Shown here piece after piece: positions 8,369 through 16,940 of a stretch of DNA of 64,000 nt; the stretch's first letter is position 1, and every line of letters starts with the position of its first letter. This DNA is from Bradyrhizobium sp. RD5-C2 (GTDB taxonomy: Bacteria; Pseudomonadota; Alphaproteobacteria; Rhizobiales; Xanthobacteraceae). The stretch is taken from contig NZ_BOVL01000020.1 in NCBI RefSeq assembly GCF_019972155.1, forward strand, positions 468,147-532,146, read 5' to 3'. Below the pieces are notes generated by a model. It saw only the letters and a list, made by a program, of their open reading frames with translations. It did no database searches and was not told where the DNA came from. Position numbers and translations under genes: made by a program.

Positions 8369-9985
8369 TCACTCCTGCCGCCGCTTGAGGTCGCGAAGAT
8401 CGAAGAACGCGCCGTCGCGCATCAGTCTCGCGACGAACTCCTTCAACCCGGCGCGCTGGATCTTCTCGGTCGCGGTCAGCGGCAGTTTTTCGACGAACGC
8501 GATCCAGCCCGGCGCCTTGTAATAGGCTATCTGCTCGAGGCTCCAGCGTACGATGTCCTCGGCCAGCGCGCGGTCTGCTCCCGGCCGCTCGGTGATGATG
8601 ACGGCGGCGACCTCGTCGCCGCGCAGCTGATCGGGCGTCGCCGCGACCGCGGCCTGCCGGATCGCGGGATGGCGGTTGAGCACGGATTCGACCTCGACCG
8701 CGGCGATGTTCTCGCCGGAGCGGCGGATCACGTTCTTCTTGCGATCGACAAAATGCAGATCGCCGTCGGCATCGCGCGACACGATATCGCCGGTATGCAG
8801 CCATGCGTCCTTCCAGGCCTCGGCGGTGGCCTCCGGATTCTTCAGGTACTCCTTGAAAAAGCCGTAGCGGGGATCATCCCCCGCCCGCCGCACCAAGAGC
8901 TCGCCCGGCGCTCCCACCGGCGCGTCGTCGCCGCCGTCGCCAACGATCCGGACCTCGACCTCGGGCGCCGGACGACCGAAACAGTTCGTGCCGATCTTGC
9001 GCGGCTCGATATTGGCGGCGATCACGCCGCCGCTTCCGGTCTCGGTCATCGCCCAGGCCTCGAGCAACGGAAAGCCGAAGCGCTCCTCGAACGGCGCGTG
9101 CAGCAGCCTGTCGACGCCGGCGCCGAAGCCGAACCGCACGCTGTGCGCACGGTCTTCATCCGCAGGCGGCGCACTCATCAGCATCGAGGGCATGACGCCG
9201 AGATAATGCAGACAGGTCGCCCGGCTGTCGCGTACCGATTTCCACCAGCTCCGCGGATGGAAGCGATCGAGCATCGTCAGGCTGCCGCCGACCGTCAGCA
9301 TCGCCATCAGCGACACCGCCATCGCGTTCATGTGAAACAGCGGCAGCGGCGTGATCATGCGCTCGCCATCGTTTTTGAGATCGATCAATCCGCCGACATC
9401 GCGATACCAGTCTCCCGAATACAGGAAATAGGTGTTGGTCAGCACGCAGCCCTTGGGCTGGCCCGTCGTCCCCGATGTATAGAGCAGCGCGCATTCGCTC
9501 GACCCGTCGCCGGCGTTCGCCGGCCGTGCGCCGCCGAACGGGGCTGGAATCTCGCCGTCGTCGGTCACAACCGGAATGGGCCGGCCGGCTTGGCGCGCCG
9601 CCATCTCGACCTCGTCGCGTCGTTTGGCGAGCACGAATGCGGCATTCATTTCGGAATGCGCGATGATGTATTCGAGCTCGCTGACCCGCAGATCCGGATT
9701 GATCGGCACCACGGACACACCGAGCGCGTTCAACGCGAACCACAGCTCGACGAACACCGGCCGGTTCTGCAGCAGAAGTCCGACACGATGGCCTCTGCCG
9801 TAGCCACGGCTCGCGAACGCCGCGCGCCAGCGCTCGACGCGTTCGAGCATGGCACGGTACGAAATCTCCCCGGCGGCGATGCCGTAGATCTCGGCCGTCT
9901 CGGGCAGCACGTTGAGAAAGCCCGCTTCACCCCGGTCGAGGGCGGTCTCGCGGAAGCGGGCGTAGACAGTAGTCGCTGTGGTCAA
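8369..9985 (-). CDS. Acyl-CoA synthetase (ANL superfamily AMP-dependent ligase)
   Basis: This is a 538-residue adenylate-forming ligase of normal length. It shows the P-loop-like YTSGTTGQPKGC, the MTETGSGG motif, HTGDIVSRDADG followed by FVDRKKNVIRRSGENIAA at the hinge, and the C-terminal catalytic lysine in PLTATEKIQR. These enzymes activate a carboxylate with ATP and transfer it to CoA. It lies 7 bp after the oxygenase beta subunit and 2 bp before the SDR, so the oxygenated acid is probably converted to a CoA thioester. The exact acid is not identifiable from sequence. Confidence 0.88.
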   Translation of the reverse strand: MTTATTVYARFRETALDRGEAGFLNVLPETAEIYGIAAGEISYRAMLERVERWRAAFASRGYGRGHRVGLLLQNRPVFVELWFALNALGVSVVPINPDLRVSELEYIIAHSEMNAAFVLAKRRDEVEMAARQAGRPIPVVTDDGEIPAPFGGARPANAGDGSSECALLYTSGTTGQPKGCVLTNTYFLYSGDWYRDVGGLIDLKNDGERMITPLPLFHMNAMAVSLMAMLTVGGSLTMLDRFHPRSWWKSVRDSRATCLHYLGVMPSMLMSAPPADEDRAHSVRFGFGAGVDRLLHAPFEERFGFPLLEAWAMTETGSGGVIAANIEPRKIGTNCFGRPAPEVEVRIVGDGGDDAPVGAPGELLVRRAGDDPRYGFFKEYLKNPEATAEAWKDAWLHTGDIVSRDADGDLHFVDRKKNVIRRSGENIAAVEVESVLNRHPAIRQAAVAATPDQLRGDEVAAVIITERPGADRALAEDIVRWSLEQIAYYKAPGWIAFVEKLPLTATEKIQRAGLKEFVARLMRDGAFFDLRDLKRRQE

Positions 9986-9992
9986 GGCGCAC

Positions 9993-10469
9993 TCACATGA
10001 AAAGCTGGATATTGCCGAACGGCGCGTCGAAATTCACGAGATCGATGCGCTTGAGCCTGATCTTGAGGTCATCGCCGACCTGAACAAGATCGTGCGACGC
10101 CCAGCCCGAAAAGCGTTCCAGCGTGTCGCCGCGCGTCTCGGTGTAGATGTAGGACGTCTTTGCCTTGAATATGCCGGCGGCCGGATCGCACGCAAGGATC
10201 TGCGGCGCCTGAAGCAGATGATGGCAGCGGCTCTTCGGCTTCTGGCTGAAGGTGCGTTCGCCGGCCAGTCGCTCGATGCGCACCTTCATCAGCATCAGGT
10301 CCTCGTACATCAGCGACGGCTGCAGCACCGGGTCCTGCTGCTGCCATTCCAGCGGCATCCAGTAGCGCCCCTCGGGGTGGAACAGGTCAAGCCACGCCTG
10401 CCATTGCATGGTGTCGAGCAGGTCGGCTTCCCGATAGATGAAATCGGTGATGGTCTTTTCGCTGATCAT
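9993..10469 (-). CDS. Aromatic-ring-hydroxylating dioxygenase, beta subunit
   Basis: This is a 158-residue small subunit of a Rieske non-heme iron oxygenase, with the cystatin/NTF2-like fold typical of the family (ITDFIYREADLLDTMQWQAW, then GRYWMPLEW, and a C-terminal RLKRIDLVNFD). The subunit is structural and helps assemble an alpha3beta3 oxygenase. Its ATG overlaps the alpha subunit stop by four bases, so the two are translationally coupled. It carries no cofactor ligands, as expected. Confidence 0.88.
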   Translation of the reverse strand: MISEKTITDFIYREADLLDTMQWQAWLDLFHPEGRYWMPLEWQQQDPVLQPSLMYEDLMLMKVRIERLAGERTFSQKPKSRCHHLLQAPQILACDPAAGIFKAKTSYIYTETRGDTLERFSGWASHDLVQVGDDLKIRLKRIDLVNFDAPFGNIQLFM

Positions 10470-11806
10470 TCGGCGGCCCCGACGCCCTGGTCCATGTCCA
10501 TGGTCATGAATTTGGCCCAGGCATGAAACTGGTTCCGCATCTGGCGCTCCGAGGTGCCGTTGATGACGGCGGTGACGTCAGGCTCTTCGCTGCTCTCGTA
10601 GAGCCGGCGCAGATTGACCCATTGATTGCCGTTCGTCTTCAGCCCTTCCTGGGCCCGCTCGTACATTTCGAGATCGTCGTGCCCGACGATCGAGGTCGGC
10701 GCGTTGATGAAGCGATTGTACATCAGCGCACGCTCGTAGAGCTTGTCGGGTGCTCCGACCAGACGATAGACCCAGCTCTCCACCAGCGTCCTGTCCACCG
10801 CGATCGGGATGAAATTGCGCAGGATCTGCACCGCGCCCTTGACCATGATGTTCGGGAAATAAACGGTGTTGTGCCGGACCTCGCCCAGAATCTCGTGGGC
10901 CCGCGTCTCGCCATAGGCTGCGACCATCTGGTCGAGATAGCCCTCGACGTCCGAATAGTTCGAATGGATGGAATTGGCGACGCCGGTATGGCCATGCCCG
11001 TTGGGCCAGATCCGGATGCCGCTCTGCTCGTAGAACTCGTACGGGCTCATGAACGGGCCATAGAGCTGCACCGCCATCGGCTTTTCCGTGGAGTCGCCCT
11101 GTTCGCGCTGCCAGACCTTGATGGCGGTGCCGGCCGAGCTCTCATGCGCCACCATCGGATGGCAGGTGTCGGTCTGGTTCTCGACCAGCATCTTCCAATT
11201 GCAGGTGTGCATGTAGCGGATCGGCGCGGCCTCGACGGCGAGCTTCCCCAGCGGCGAGCGGTCGGCCATGTTGTCGATGGTCGAGAGGCTTTCACCGAAA
11301 TAGTCTTCGAAGCCGACGCCGTTTTCGCTGAGGCGCGCGAAAATGAAATCGCGGTAGACGACGACATTCCTGATTCTCGACAGCCCGCCGCTCGCCTGAG
11401 TGTCGGCAAACCCGGTGCCCTCGTAGCCCTTTTTCAGCGGGATCGCGAGCAGCGAGCCGTCGGTCTTGAACGACCAGGCATGATAGGGACAGCGGAAGAA
11501 CTTTCCGGTGTTGCCGCACGGCTCGGAGGCGATCTTGACGCCCTTGTGCGGACAGCGATTGTAGAACAGGTGGATCGAACCGTCGGTATGGCGGCTGGCC
11601 ACCACCGGCTGCCGGCCGATATTGGCGGTGATGAAATCGCCGGCCTTCGACAACTGGCTGGCATGCCCGACATAGATCCAGCTGTTGGGAAACAGATGCT
11701 CCATCTCGAGCTCGAACACCTCGGGATCGATATAGACGTCGCGATGCACCTCGGCGTCGCGCACAAGCCCGCCGATCGCGCGGGCATTCTTTCCGTATTT
11801 CGCCAT
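10466..11806 (-). CDS. Rieske non-heme iron oxygenase, alpha subunit
   Basis: This is the 446-residue catalytic subunit. Rieske [2Fe-2S] ligands are C85 and H87 (RCPHKG) and C106 and H109 (RCPYHAW). The mononuclear iron site shows H216 and H221 in a segment running ENQTDTCHPMVAH, with D213 as the bridging acid, and a later Asp near VGHDDLEMYE. The enzyme would use O2 and electrons from the adjacent reductase to hydroxylate an aromatic acid. The family includes anthranilate, salicylate 5- and indole-acetate oxygenases, which cannot be told apart by eye. It is the second gene of a five-gene leftward operon, 18 bp after the reductase. Confidence 0.92.
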   Translation of the reverse strand: MAKYGKNARAIGGLVRDAEVHRDVYIDPEVFELEMEHLFPNSWIYVGHASQLSKAGDFITANIGRQPVVASRHTDGSIHLFYNRCPHKGVKIASEPCGNTGKFFRCPYHAWSFKTDGSLLAIPLKKGYEGTGFADTQASGGLSRIRNVVVYRDFIFARLSENGVGFEDYFGESLSTIDNMADRSPLGKLAVEAAPIRYMHTCNWKMLVENQTDTCHPMVAHESSAGTAIKVWQREQGDSTEKPMAVQLYGPFMSPYEFYEQSGIRIWPNGHGHTGVANSIHSNYSDVEGYLDQMVAAYGETRAHEILGEVRHNTVYFPNIMVKGAVQILRNFIPIAVDRTLVESWVYRLVGAPDKLYERALMYNRFINAPTSIVGHDDLEMYERAQEGLKTNGNQWVNLRRLYESSEEPDVTAVINGTSERQMRNQFHAWAKFMTMDMDQGVGAAE

Positions 11807-11824
11807 GGCGCCTCTTGCCTCCTC

Positions 11825-12775
11825 TCAGAGATCCAACACCAACCGGTCCGACTTCGCACGCGACACGCAGATCTGCATGACCTTGTTGGACGCCTTCTCG
11901 TCGTCGCTGAGAATGACGTCACGATGATCGGGCACGCCTGCGATCACGCCGCACTGGCAGATACCGCAATCGCCCCGCCGGCAATCATAGAGCACGTCGA
12001 GCCCTGCCGCCTCCAGCGCCTCGATGATGCTCTGATCGGTCGCGACGGTGATGACCTGCCCGGTCGACTTGAGCTCAACCTCGAACGGCTTGTTCGGGGA
12101 GCCGGACTGCTCCGCCTTGAACAGCTCGAAATGGATGCGGTTGGCCGCGATGCCCCTGGCGAGCGCCGTCGCCTTCACCGCGTCAATCATGCCGGCCGGT
12201 CCGCAGACATAGACGTGGGCATCTACGGGCGCCTCGCCAAGCGCTGCTGCGATGTCGAGGCGGGACGCATCGCTGTCGTAATGAACCGCTAGGCCCTCCG
12301 AACAGATTGCCTGCAACTGCGGCAGGAACGCCAGCAGCCCGGGCATGCGTCCGGCATAGTGCAGGCGAAACCAGGTCCCCTGCGCCTTCAGCACCGCCGC
12401 CATGGACAGGATCGGCGTGACCCCGATGCCGCCGGCAAACAGCAACGCCGGCGCGGCGCCCGCATGAAGACCGAAATTGTTGACCGGCGCGGTCGCGCTG
12501 ACGACGTCGCCGACCTGAAGGGCATGCATGAATAGCGAGCCGCCGGTCGACGTCTCCTCGCGCAGCACCCCCAGCGCAACAGCGCCGTCAGGCAGGTCCG
12601 GCAATGCCATCAGGGAATACGGCCGGTCGCCTCCGCCCGGCAGCAACACGCGGACGTGCGCGCCCGCTTGCCACTCCGGCACGGCACCGCCCTCCACACC
12701 GAACACGACGCTGCGAATGACAGGCGTCTCCGCAACGATTGACTGCACCTTGAGCTTGAGCGGATGCGCGTCCAT
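11825..12775 (-). CDS. Oxygenase ferredoxin reductase (FNR-like with C-terminal [2Fe-2S])
   Basis: This is a 316-residue reductase of the phthalate-dioxygenase-reductase / vanillate-demethylase-reductase type. It has a flavin site with RPYSLMAL, an NAD site (FAGGIGVTPILSMAAVL, then VYVCGPAGMIDAV), and a C-terminal plant-type ferredoxin domain with CRRGDCGICQCG and a last Cys in QICVSRAKSDR. RxYS near the N-terminus suggests FMN as cofactor. It would pass electrons from NADH to the Rieske oxygenase encoded next. It is the first gene of the leftward operon, behind the promoter at 12792-12835. Confidence 0.9.
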   Translation of the reverse strand: MDAHPLKLKVQSIVAETPVIRSVVFGVEGGAVPEWQAGAHVRVLLPGGGDRPYSLMALPDLPDGAVALGVLREETSTGGSLFMHALQVGDVVSATAPVNNFGLHAGAAPALLFAGGIGVTPILSMAAVLKAQGTWFRLHYAGRMPGLLAFLPQLQAICSEGLAVHYDSDASRLDIAAALGEAPVDAHVYVCGPAGMIDAVKATALARGIAANRIHFELFKAEQSGSPNKPFEVELKSTGQVITVATDQSIIEALEAAGLDVLYDCRRGDCGICQCGVIAGVPDHRDVILSDDEKASNKVMQICVSRAKSDRLVLDL

Positions 12776-12791
12776 TCGGGCATCTCATATT

Positions 12792-12835
12792 ATATGAATT
12801 TGCATATTTTTATACATGTAATAATTGCCTGTCAA
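12792..12835 (-). promoter_or_regulatory. Promoter region with the same two palindromes as 2861-2898
   Basis: Read leftward there is TTGACA (12835-12830), followed by TATAAA after 15 bp or a weaker TAAAAA after 17 bp. TACATGTA (12813-12820) lies between and is flanked by partly symmetrical AT. ATATG-N6-CATAT (12792-12807) follows. The order and spacing match the 2861-2898 site: the TACATGTA core, then 3 or 5 bases, then RTATG-N6-CATAT. This suggests that both operons answer to the same regulator(s). Confidence 0.6.
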
Positions 12836-12840
12836 TCGTC

Positions 12841-13190
12841 AGGATGGCGGTCGCGGATCCGGCCATGCCGTCGCGTCGCGCGGGCTTGAGGGCGAGATGG
12901 ACGCGCGAACCCTGGGAGGAACGCCGTTTCTGCTTTACCGATGAGGCGCTACGAAGGAATACTGAAACTGGCAAAGCCATCAGCGTGGAGGCCAGAAGCC
13001 GATCACACCTCTATCATCTTCCACCGGATGGACTGAAGACCCACTGCTCAGAAGAATTACTTAGAAAGACCCTAGGGACACTTTGAACGGAAGCCGTATT
13101 TTCCTCCGTCATCCGCGAACCCGGCCCCCGGCCCGCTTAGCTTGGCAAAGCTTCGTTTTCGCACCTGGACCCAATCTCGGAGGTCGCCAC
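12841..13190. other. Intergenic, no gene recognised
   Basis: About 350 bp lie between the oxygenase operon promoter and a small gene. Short open frames exist, including one of 80 codons at 12844, but none looks like a protein family or has a convincing ribosome site. It probably holds the leader of the small gene at 13191. Confidence 0.5.
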
Positions 13191-13424
13191 ATGATGCAAG
13201 ACCACGTCTGGTACGTCTCCTTCGTTGATCAACGCGATGCTCCACCCGACAGGCACGCGCGACGGACTGCGACCTTCAAATCCGAACAGGAAGCAAAGCA
13301 GTTCACCAGGACGCTGGCGCAGGACCAGAGAGTGAAGAGCCTTTCGGCCGGAACGATCAATCCGCACCAGCCAAAGCGGGTCGTCGGATCCAGAGAAATC
13401 GGCCGGTGGCTCGGCGACATCTAG
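13191..13424 (+). CDS. Small conserved-looking hypothetical protein (77 aa)
   Basis: The start is MMQDHVWYVSFVDQRD at 13191, behind a GGAGG-like site; the longer open frame upstream is not needed. The protein is hydrophilic and basic, with no signal peptide or membrane segment, and ends in GSREIGRWLGDI. The pattern, a short strand-forming start followed by EQEAKQFTRTLAQDQ, looks like a small alpha/beta protein of the kind repeatedly seen in Bradyrhizobium genomes, but I do not know its function. It stands alone between the catabolic operon and the acyl-CoA dehydrogenase. Confidence 0.6.
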   Translation: MMQDHVWYVSFVDQRDAPPDRHARRTATFKSEQEAKQFTRTLAQDQRVKSLSAGTINPHQPKRVVGSREIGRWLGDI

Positions 13425-13553
13425 GACCGCCATGCCGCGGACGCCGCCTCCGATGTCAGGCTGGGTGATCGGCCAGACGCTCTTCGGGTCTGAAGCCAAT
13501 TGCGGTCAGTGCGAATGTTGCCGAGCGCTATCGCTTCAGCTTCCGCAGCAAGC

Positions 13554-14726
13554 TCACGACATTGATGCGACCACGTCCAGCATCACCTCCGTCGCGCCGC
13601 CGGCAATAGATAGGATGCGAGCGTCGCGCGATATGCGCTCAATCGGGCTCTCCCGCATGACGCCCATGGCTCCGTGGAACTGAACGCACGTATACACCAC
13701 CTCGTTGACGAGTTCGCCGCAGATGGCCTTCAACATCGAGATCTCGCGCATGCAGTCATCGTCCGCCGCCATGCGCCAAGCGGTGGCATAGAGAAGCGCG
13801 CGGCTTGCCTCAACCTTCGCAGAAAGCATCGCAAGACGTTGCCGGATCGCCTGCATGTCCCAAAGGACGCCTCCGAACGCGGGGCGCGTTTTCACGTAAG
13901 TGAGGGTCATATCGATCGCCGCCTCGGCCATCCCTGTCGCCATGGCGGCGAGGACAAGGCGCTCGTTCTGGAGGTTGCGCATGATGGAGTAGAAGCCTTG
14001 TCCCTCCGCGCCGAGCACGTTCTCGGCAGGAATGCGGCAACCGTCGAAGACGAGCTCGGCCGTGTCGGAGGAGCGCCAGCCGAGCTTGTCCAGCTCGCGA
14101 GCCACGCTGAAGCCCGGCGTGCCCTTCTCGACGAGGAACATCGTGATCCCGTTGCTCCCTGCCGCGGAATCAGTCTTGGCCGCAACACAGTAGAGATCCG
14201 CGCAAACGCCGTTAGTGATGTATAGTTTCGTACCATCGAGCACGTAGGAGTCACCGTCTCGGCGCGCGCGCGTGCGGATGGCCTTCACGTCCGAGCCCGC
14301 ATCCGGCTCCGTGATGGCGATCGCGGTGATCACCTCGCCGCTCACAATGCCCGGCATCCAGCGAGCCCGTTGGGATTTGGTTCCGTCGTGAAAGACATAG
14401 CTGGAAGCCATCTCGGCCTGGACCAGCATTGCGTCTGCGGCGCCGCCATAGGTGGAGCGCCCGAGTTCCTCCGCGAAGACCGTCGATGCGACTGCGTCCA
14501 TCTCGGCACCACCGTACTCGGCCGGATAGCGGATGCCGAAGAAGCCGAGTTCGCCCATGCGACGCAGGACCGGACGCGGAATGCCCCCCTCCTCCTCCCA
14601 GCGATCTGCACAGGGCTTGATCTCCTCCTCGACAAAGCGGCGGACCTGGTCCCGCAAGAGCTCATATTCCGCAGCCGCCCAAGGCAGCCCCGGCTCTTGC
14701 TCCGGTACCCACGCTTTGTCCATCAT
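13554..14726 (-). CDS. Acyl-CoA dehydrogenase family flavoprotein
   Basis: This is a 390-residue acyl-CoA dehydrogenase with FAD-binding signatures (AIAITEPDAGSDVKAI, LDGTKLYITNG) and a C-terminal ARILSIAGGATEVM. The medium-chain-type catalytic Glu of IYEGT is replaced (IAGGAT). An alternative Glu, E255 in LQNERL, sits where long-chain and isovaleryl-type enzymes keep their base. It is downstream of, and on the same strand as, the adenylation/carrier gene, separated by 184 bp that hold a repeat element. In that context it may desaturate a carrier-bound amino acid, as prolyl-carrier dehydrogenases do, or be an ordinary fatty-acid enzyme. The family is sure, the role is not. Confidence 0.85.
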   Translation of the reverse strand: MMDKAWVPEQEPGLPWAAAEYELLRDQVRRFVEEEIKPCADRWEEEGGIPRPVLRRMGELGFFGIRYPAEYGGAEMDAVASTVFAEELGRSTYGGAADAMLVQAEMASSYVFHDGTKSQRARWMPGIVSGEVITAIAITEPDAGSDVKAIRTRARRDGDSYVLDGTKLYITNGVCADLYCVAAKTDSAAGSNGITMFLVEKGTPGFSVARELDKLGWRSSDTAELVFDGCRIPAENVLGAEGQGFYSIMRNLQNERLVLAAMATGMAEAAIDMTLTYVKTRPAFGGVLWDMQAIRQRLAMLSAKVEASRALLYATAWRMAADDDCMREISMLKAICGELVNEVVYTCVQFHGAMGVMRESPIERISRDARILSIAGGATEVMLDVVASMS

Positions 14727-14808
14727 GTTCGTCCGTTCTATGAGTCCAACACTCAGGGTCCAGACCGTATCGGCGCACTGAGAACCACCTGCGGCCCTGC
14801 CAATAGAC

Positions 14809-14913
14809 TAGAGCACTTTCGGTTCTGATTGAATCAGAACCGAAGCTCCGGCTTCTTGTTTTGACGCGTTTTCTTCACGCGAACCGGTACCCACTTCGCT
14901 CGAAAACGCTCTA
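14809..14913. repeat. Interspersed palindromic repeat (REP/BIME-like, about 105 bp)
   Basis: The outer ends TAGAGC and GCTCTA are inverted repeats. Inside is a long palindrome (14818-14842 region) with arms TTCGGTTCTGATT and ATCAGAACCGAA, and a second hairpin around ACGCGTTTTCTTCACGCG. I recall this sequence type as a high-copy element of Bradyrhizobium and relatives. Its right end provides the TAG stop of the adenylation gene. Confidence 0.75.
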
Positions 14914-16884
14914 CAGTTCGATTTCTTCTCGCGGACCGCCTGAGGGTGCAGCTTTGGAGTCGGCCACCCAGCGCATCCCGTCGATCACTTCCGCCAGTTC
15001 GGCCACCGTCGGACGCTCGAACAGGTTGCGAAGCTGCACGTCGACGCCGAAGATCTTTCGCATGCGCGCCACCGCTCTCACGACGAGGAGCGACTCCCCG
15101 CCAAGGTCGAAGAAGTTGTCGTGGCGTCCGATCGACTTGATCTTGAGAAGACTGCACCACAAGGCGGCCAAGGTCTTCTCGGTCTCCGTTGACGGGGCGG
15201 CGAACTCGTGTGCCGGCTGAATGCTGTCCGCCGTCGGCTCGGGAAGCGAGGCGCGGTCGATCTTGCCGTTGGACGTGAGCGGCATGCGTTCGAGGCAGAC
15301 ATAGTGCGTCGGAACCATGGACTCCAGGAGTTCTTCGGCAAGGTGGGCGCGCAGCTCCGCCACGGTCAGAGGTTTCGAGGCGACATAGTAGGCTACGAGT
15401 CGCGTGATTACGCCATCTTCCGTATTCCCCACCGGGGTGGGAACGGCAACGACAGCGCATTCCTGAACGTGGGGCTGCTTGAGAAGCCGCGCTTCGATCT
15501 CGCCCAGTTCGATACGCGTGCCGCCAACCTTCACCTGATGATCGACGCGGCCGAGAAATTCCAGGCGTCCTTCCGAGGACCAGCGGGCAAGATCGCCCGT
15601 CTTGTACAGCCGCAGCCTCGAAAAGCCATCTCGGGGATCTGTGGCCGTGTGGAAACGCTCTTCAGTCAGATCGGGGCGATTGAAATAGCCTCTCGCGAGA
15701 CCATCGCCTGCGATGAACATCTCACCGATGACGTTGGGGCCGGTCGGCTGATATTCCTTGCTGAGAACGTAAATTCCCGCATTGGCGGCCGGAACGCCGA
15801 TCGGCACCGACGCTGATTGATCCTGGTCTACGTCAAACCGATGAATCATGCAGCCCACTGTGGCTTCGGTTGGTCCGTACTCGTTGTAGATCTCAACAGG
15901 ATGAGGGATGGCCTTCGTGATGTCGCGAGCCAGCTCGGTCTTGAAGTCCTCGCCGCCCACAATGAACTTGCGCAATCTCGTGGCCCCAAGATCGCGGTCG
16001 CGGATCATCGCGAGATGCGCCGGCGTCAGCTTGATGATATCGACGGCATTGTCGTCCACGACCTTGAGCACGACCATGTTGCTCAACCCGGGATCGCCAA
16101 GATAGACCAAGATTCGGCCACCGGTAATGAGTGGCGTGAAGAGCGTTGTGACGGTCAGGTCGAAGGCGAGAGATGAGAAAAGTGGCCATGCGAGAGGCTG
16201 GCCGGAACTGTACACCCGCGCGGCCCACCAGATGTAGTTCACAAGGCTGCGGTGCTCGATCTCGACGCCCTTGGGCGTGCCGGTCGAGCCTGAGGTGAAG
16301 ATGATATAGGCGATGCCCTCCGACGTCGCGGCGGACGGTCGGGCCGAGCCCGGCTGATTCAAGATCGAAGCGAAATCGGCGTCGAGCACGAAAATGTCGG
16401 CAAGCTCCGGCGAGGTAACCGATTGCAGACGTGCCTGAGTGATGACCACCGGCGTTTGCTCACCGGTCCCGCTGGAAATGTCTTTCAGGATTGTGGCAAT
16501 GCGCCCTTTCGGCGTCGCCGCATCAATTGGCACATAGGCTGCGCCTACTTTGAGGACGCCCAGGATCGCGACAACGACCTCGATGGAGTGTTCCATGAAG
16601 ACAACGATGATCCGCCCCGGGCCCACGCCCTTTGAGCCCAGATGCGCGGCCATCTGGTTGGAGCGTTCGTCGAGCTGCCGGTATGTCAGCTTTGCATCGC
16701 CAAAGCGGATCGCTTCAGCATCAGGACTGAGCATCACTTGATCATGGAAAAGATCGATGATTGTCCTGTCCGACGGGTAGTGCGCCGACGTGGCGTTGTA
16801 CTCGACGACCCGCGCCCGATAATCGGCATCTTGCAGCGGAGGAAACGCCACGCTCTCCGCTACGATAGGCAGGACTTCATTCAT
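14911..16884 (-). CDS. NRPS-like adenylation-carrier (A-PCP) protein, predicted Asn-specific
   Basis: This 657-residue protein has an adenylation domain (about 35-550) and one carrier domain (about 565-640). There is no condensation domain. Visible motifs are TSGSTGTPKG, NEYGPTEATVG, YKTGDLARW, GRVDHQVKVGG, the catalytic K541 in NGKIDR, and the carrier serine S598 in FFDLGGESLL. Aligning by eye to gramicidin synthetase PheA gives specificity residues D242 L243 T246 K285 I308 G310 E335 V343 G344 K541. That differs at one place from the asparagine code as I remember it (DLTKLGEVGK). ATG 16884 is chosen for its GGAG site. The stop lies in the adjacent repeat element. The acidic tail PREEIEL could be a docking peptide for the thioesterase partner. 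Confidence 0.88.
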   Translation of the reverse strand: MNEVLPIVAESVAFPPLQDADYRARVVEYNATSAHYPSDRTIIDLFHDQVMLSPDAEAIRFGDAKLTYRQLDERSNQMAAHLGSKGVGPGRIIVVFMEHSIEVVVAILGVLKVGAAYVPIDAATPKGRIATILKDISSGTGEQTPVVITQARLQSVTSPELADIFVLDADFASILNQPGSARPSAATSEGIAYIIFTSGSTGTPKGVEIEHRSLVNYIWWAARVYSSGQPLAWPLFSSLAFDLTVTTLFTPLITGGRILVYLGDPGLSNMVVLKVVDDNAVDIIKLTPAHLAMIRDRDLGATRLRKFIVGGEDFKTELARDITKAIPHPVEIYNEYGPTEATVGCMIHRFDVDQDQSASVPIGVPAANAGIYVLSKEYQPTGPNVIGEMFIAGDGLARGYFNRPDLTEERFHTATDPRDGFSRLRLYKTGDLARWSSEGRLEFLGRVDHQVKVGGTRIELGEIEARLLKQPHVQECAVVAVPTPVGNTEDGVITRLVAYYVASKPLTVAELRAHLAEELLESMVPTHYVCLERMPLTSNGKIDRASLPEPTADSIQPAHEFAAPSTETEKTLAALWCSLLKIKSIGRHDNFFDLGGESLLVVRAVARMRKIFGVDVQLRNLFERPTVAELAEVIDGMRWVADSKAAPSGGPREEIEL

Positions 16885-16940
16885 GAAATGCGCTCCCATC
16901 CGGCAAGCTAAAAAATCAGATCACGTCAATCGTTGAGCTT

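Noticed and set aside
8367..8804. N-terminal extension of the SDR open frame up to 8804
   Set aside because: It is the antisense-free shadow of the acyl-CoA ligase in another frame (Arg-rich); the SDR fold begins at 8366.
10523..12292. 589-codon plus-strand frame over the oxygenase genes
   Set aside because: Antisense to the Rieske alpha subunit and reductase, which have intact cofactor motifs.
12844..13086. 80-codon plus-strand frame after the oxygenase promoter
   Set aside because: No ribosome site and no family features; composition ordinary for non-coding GC-rich DNA.
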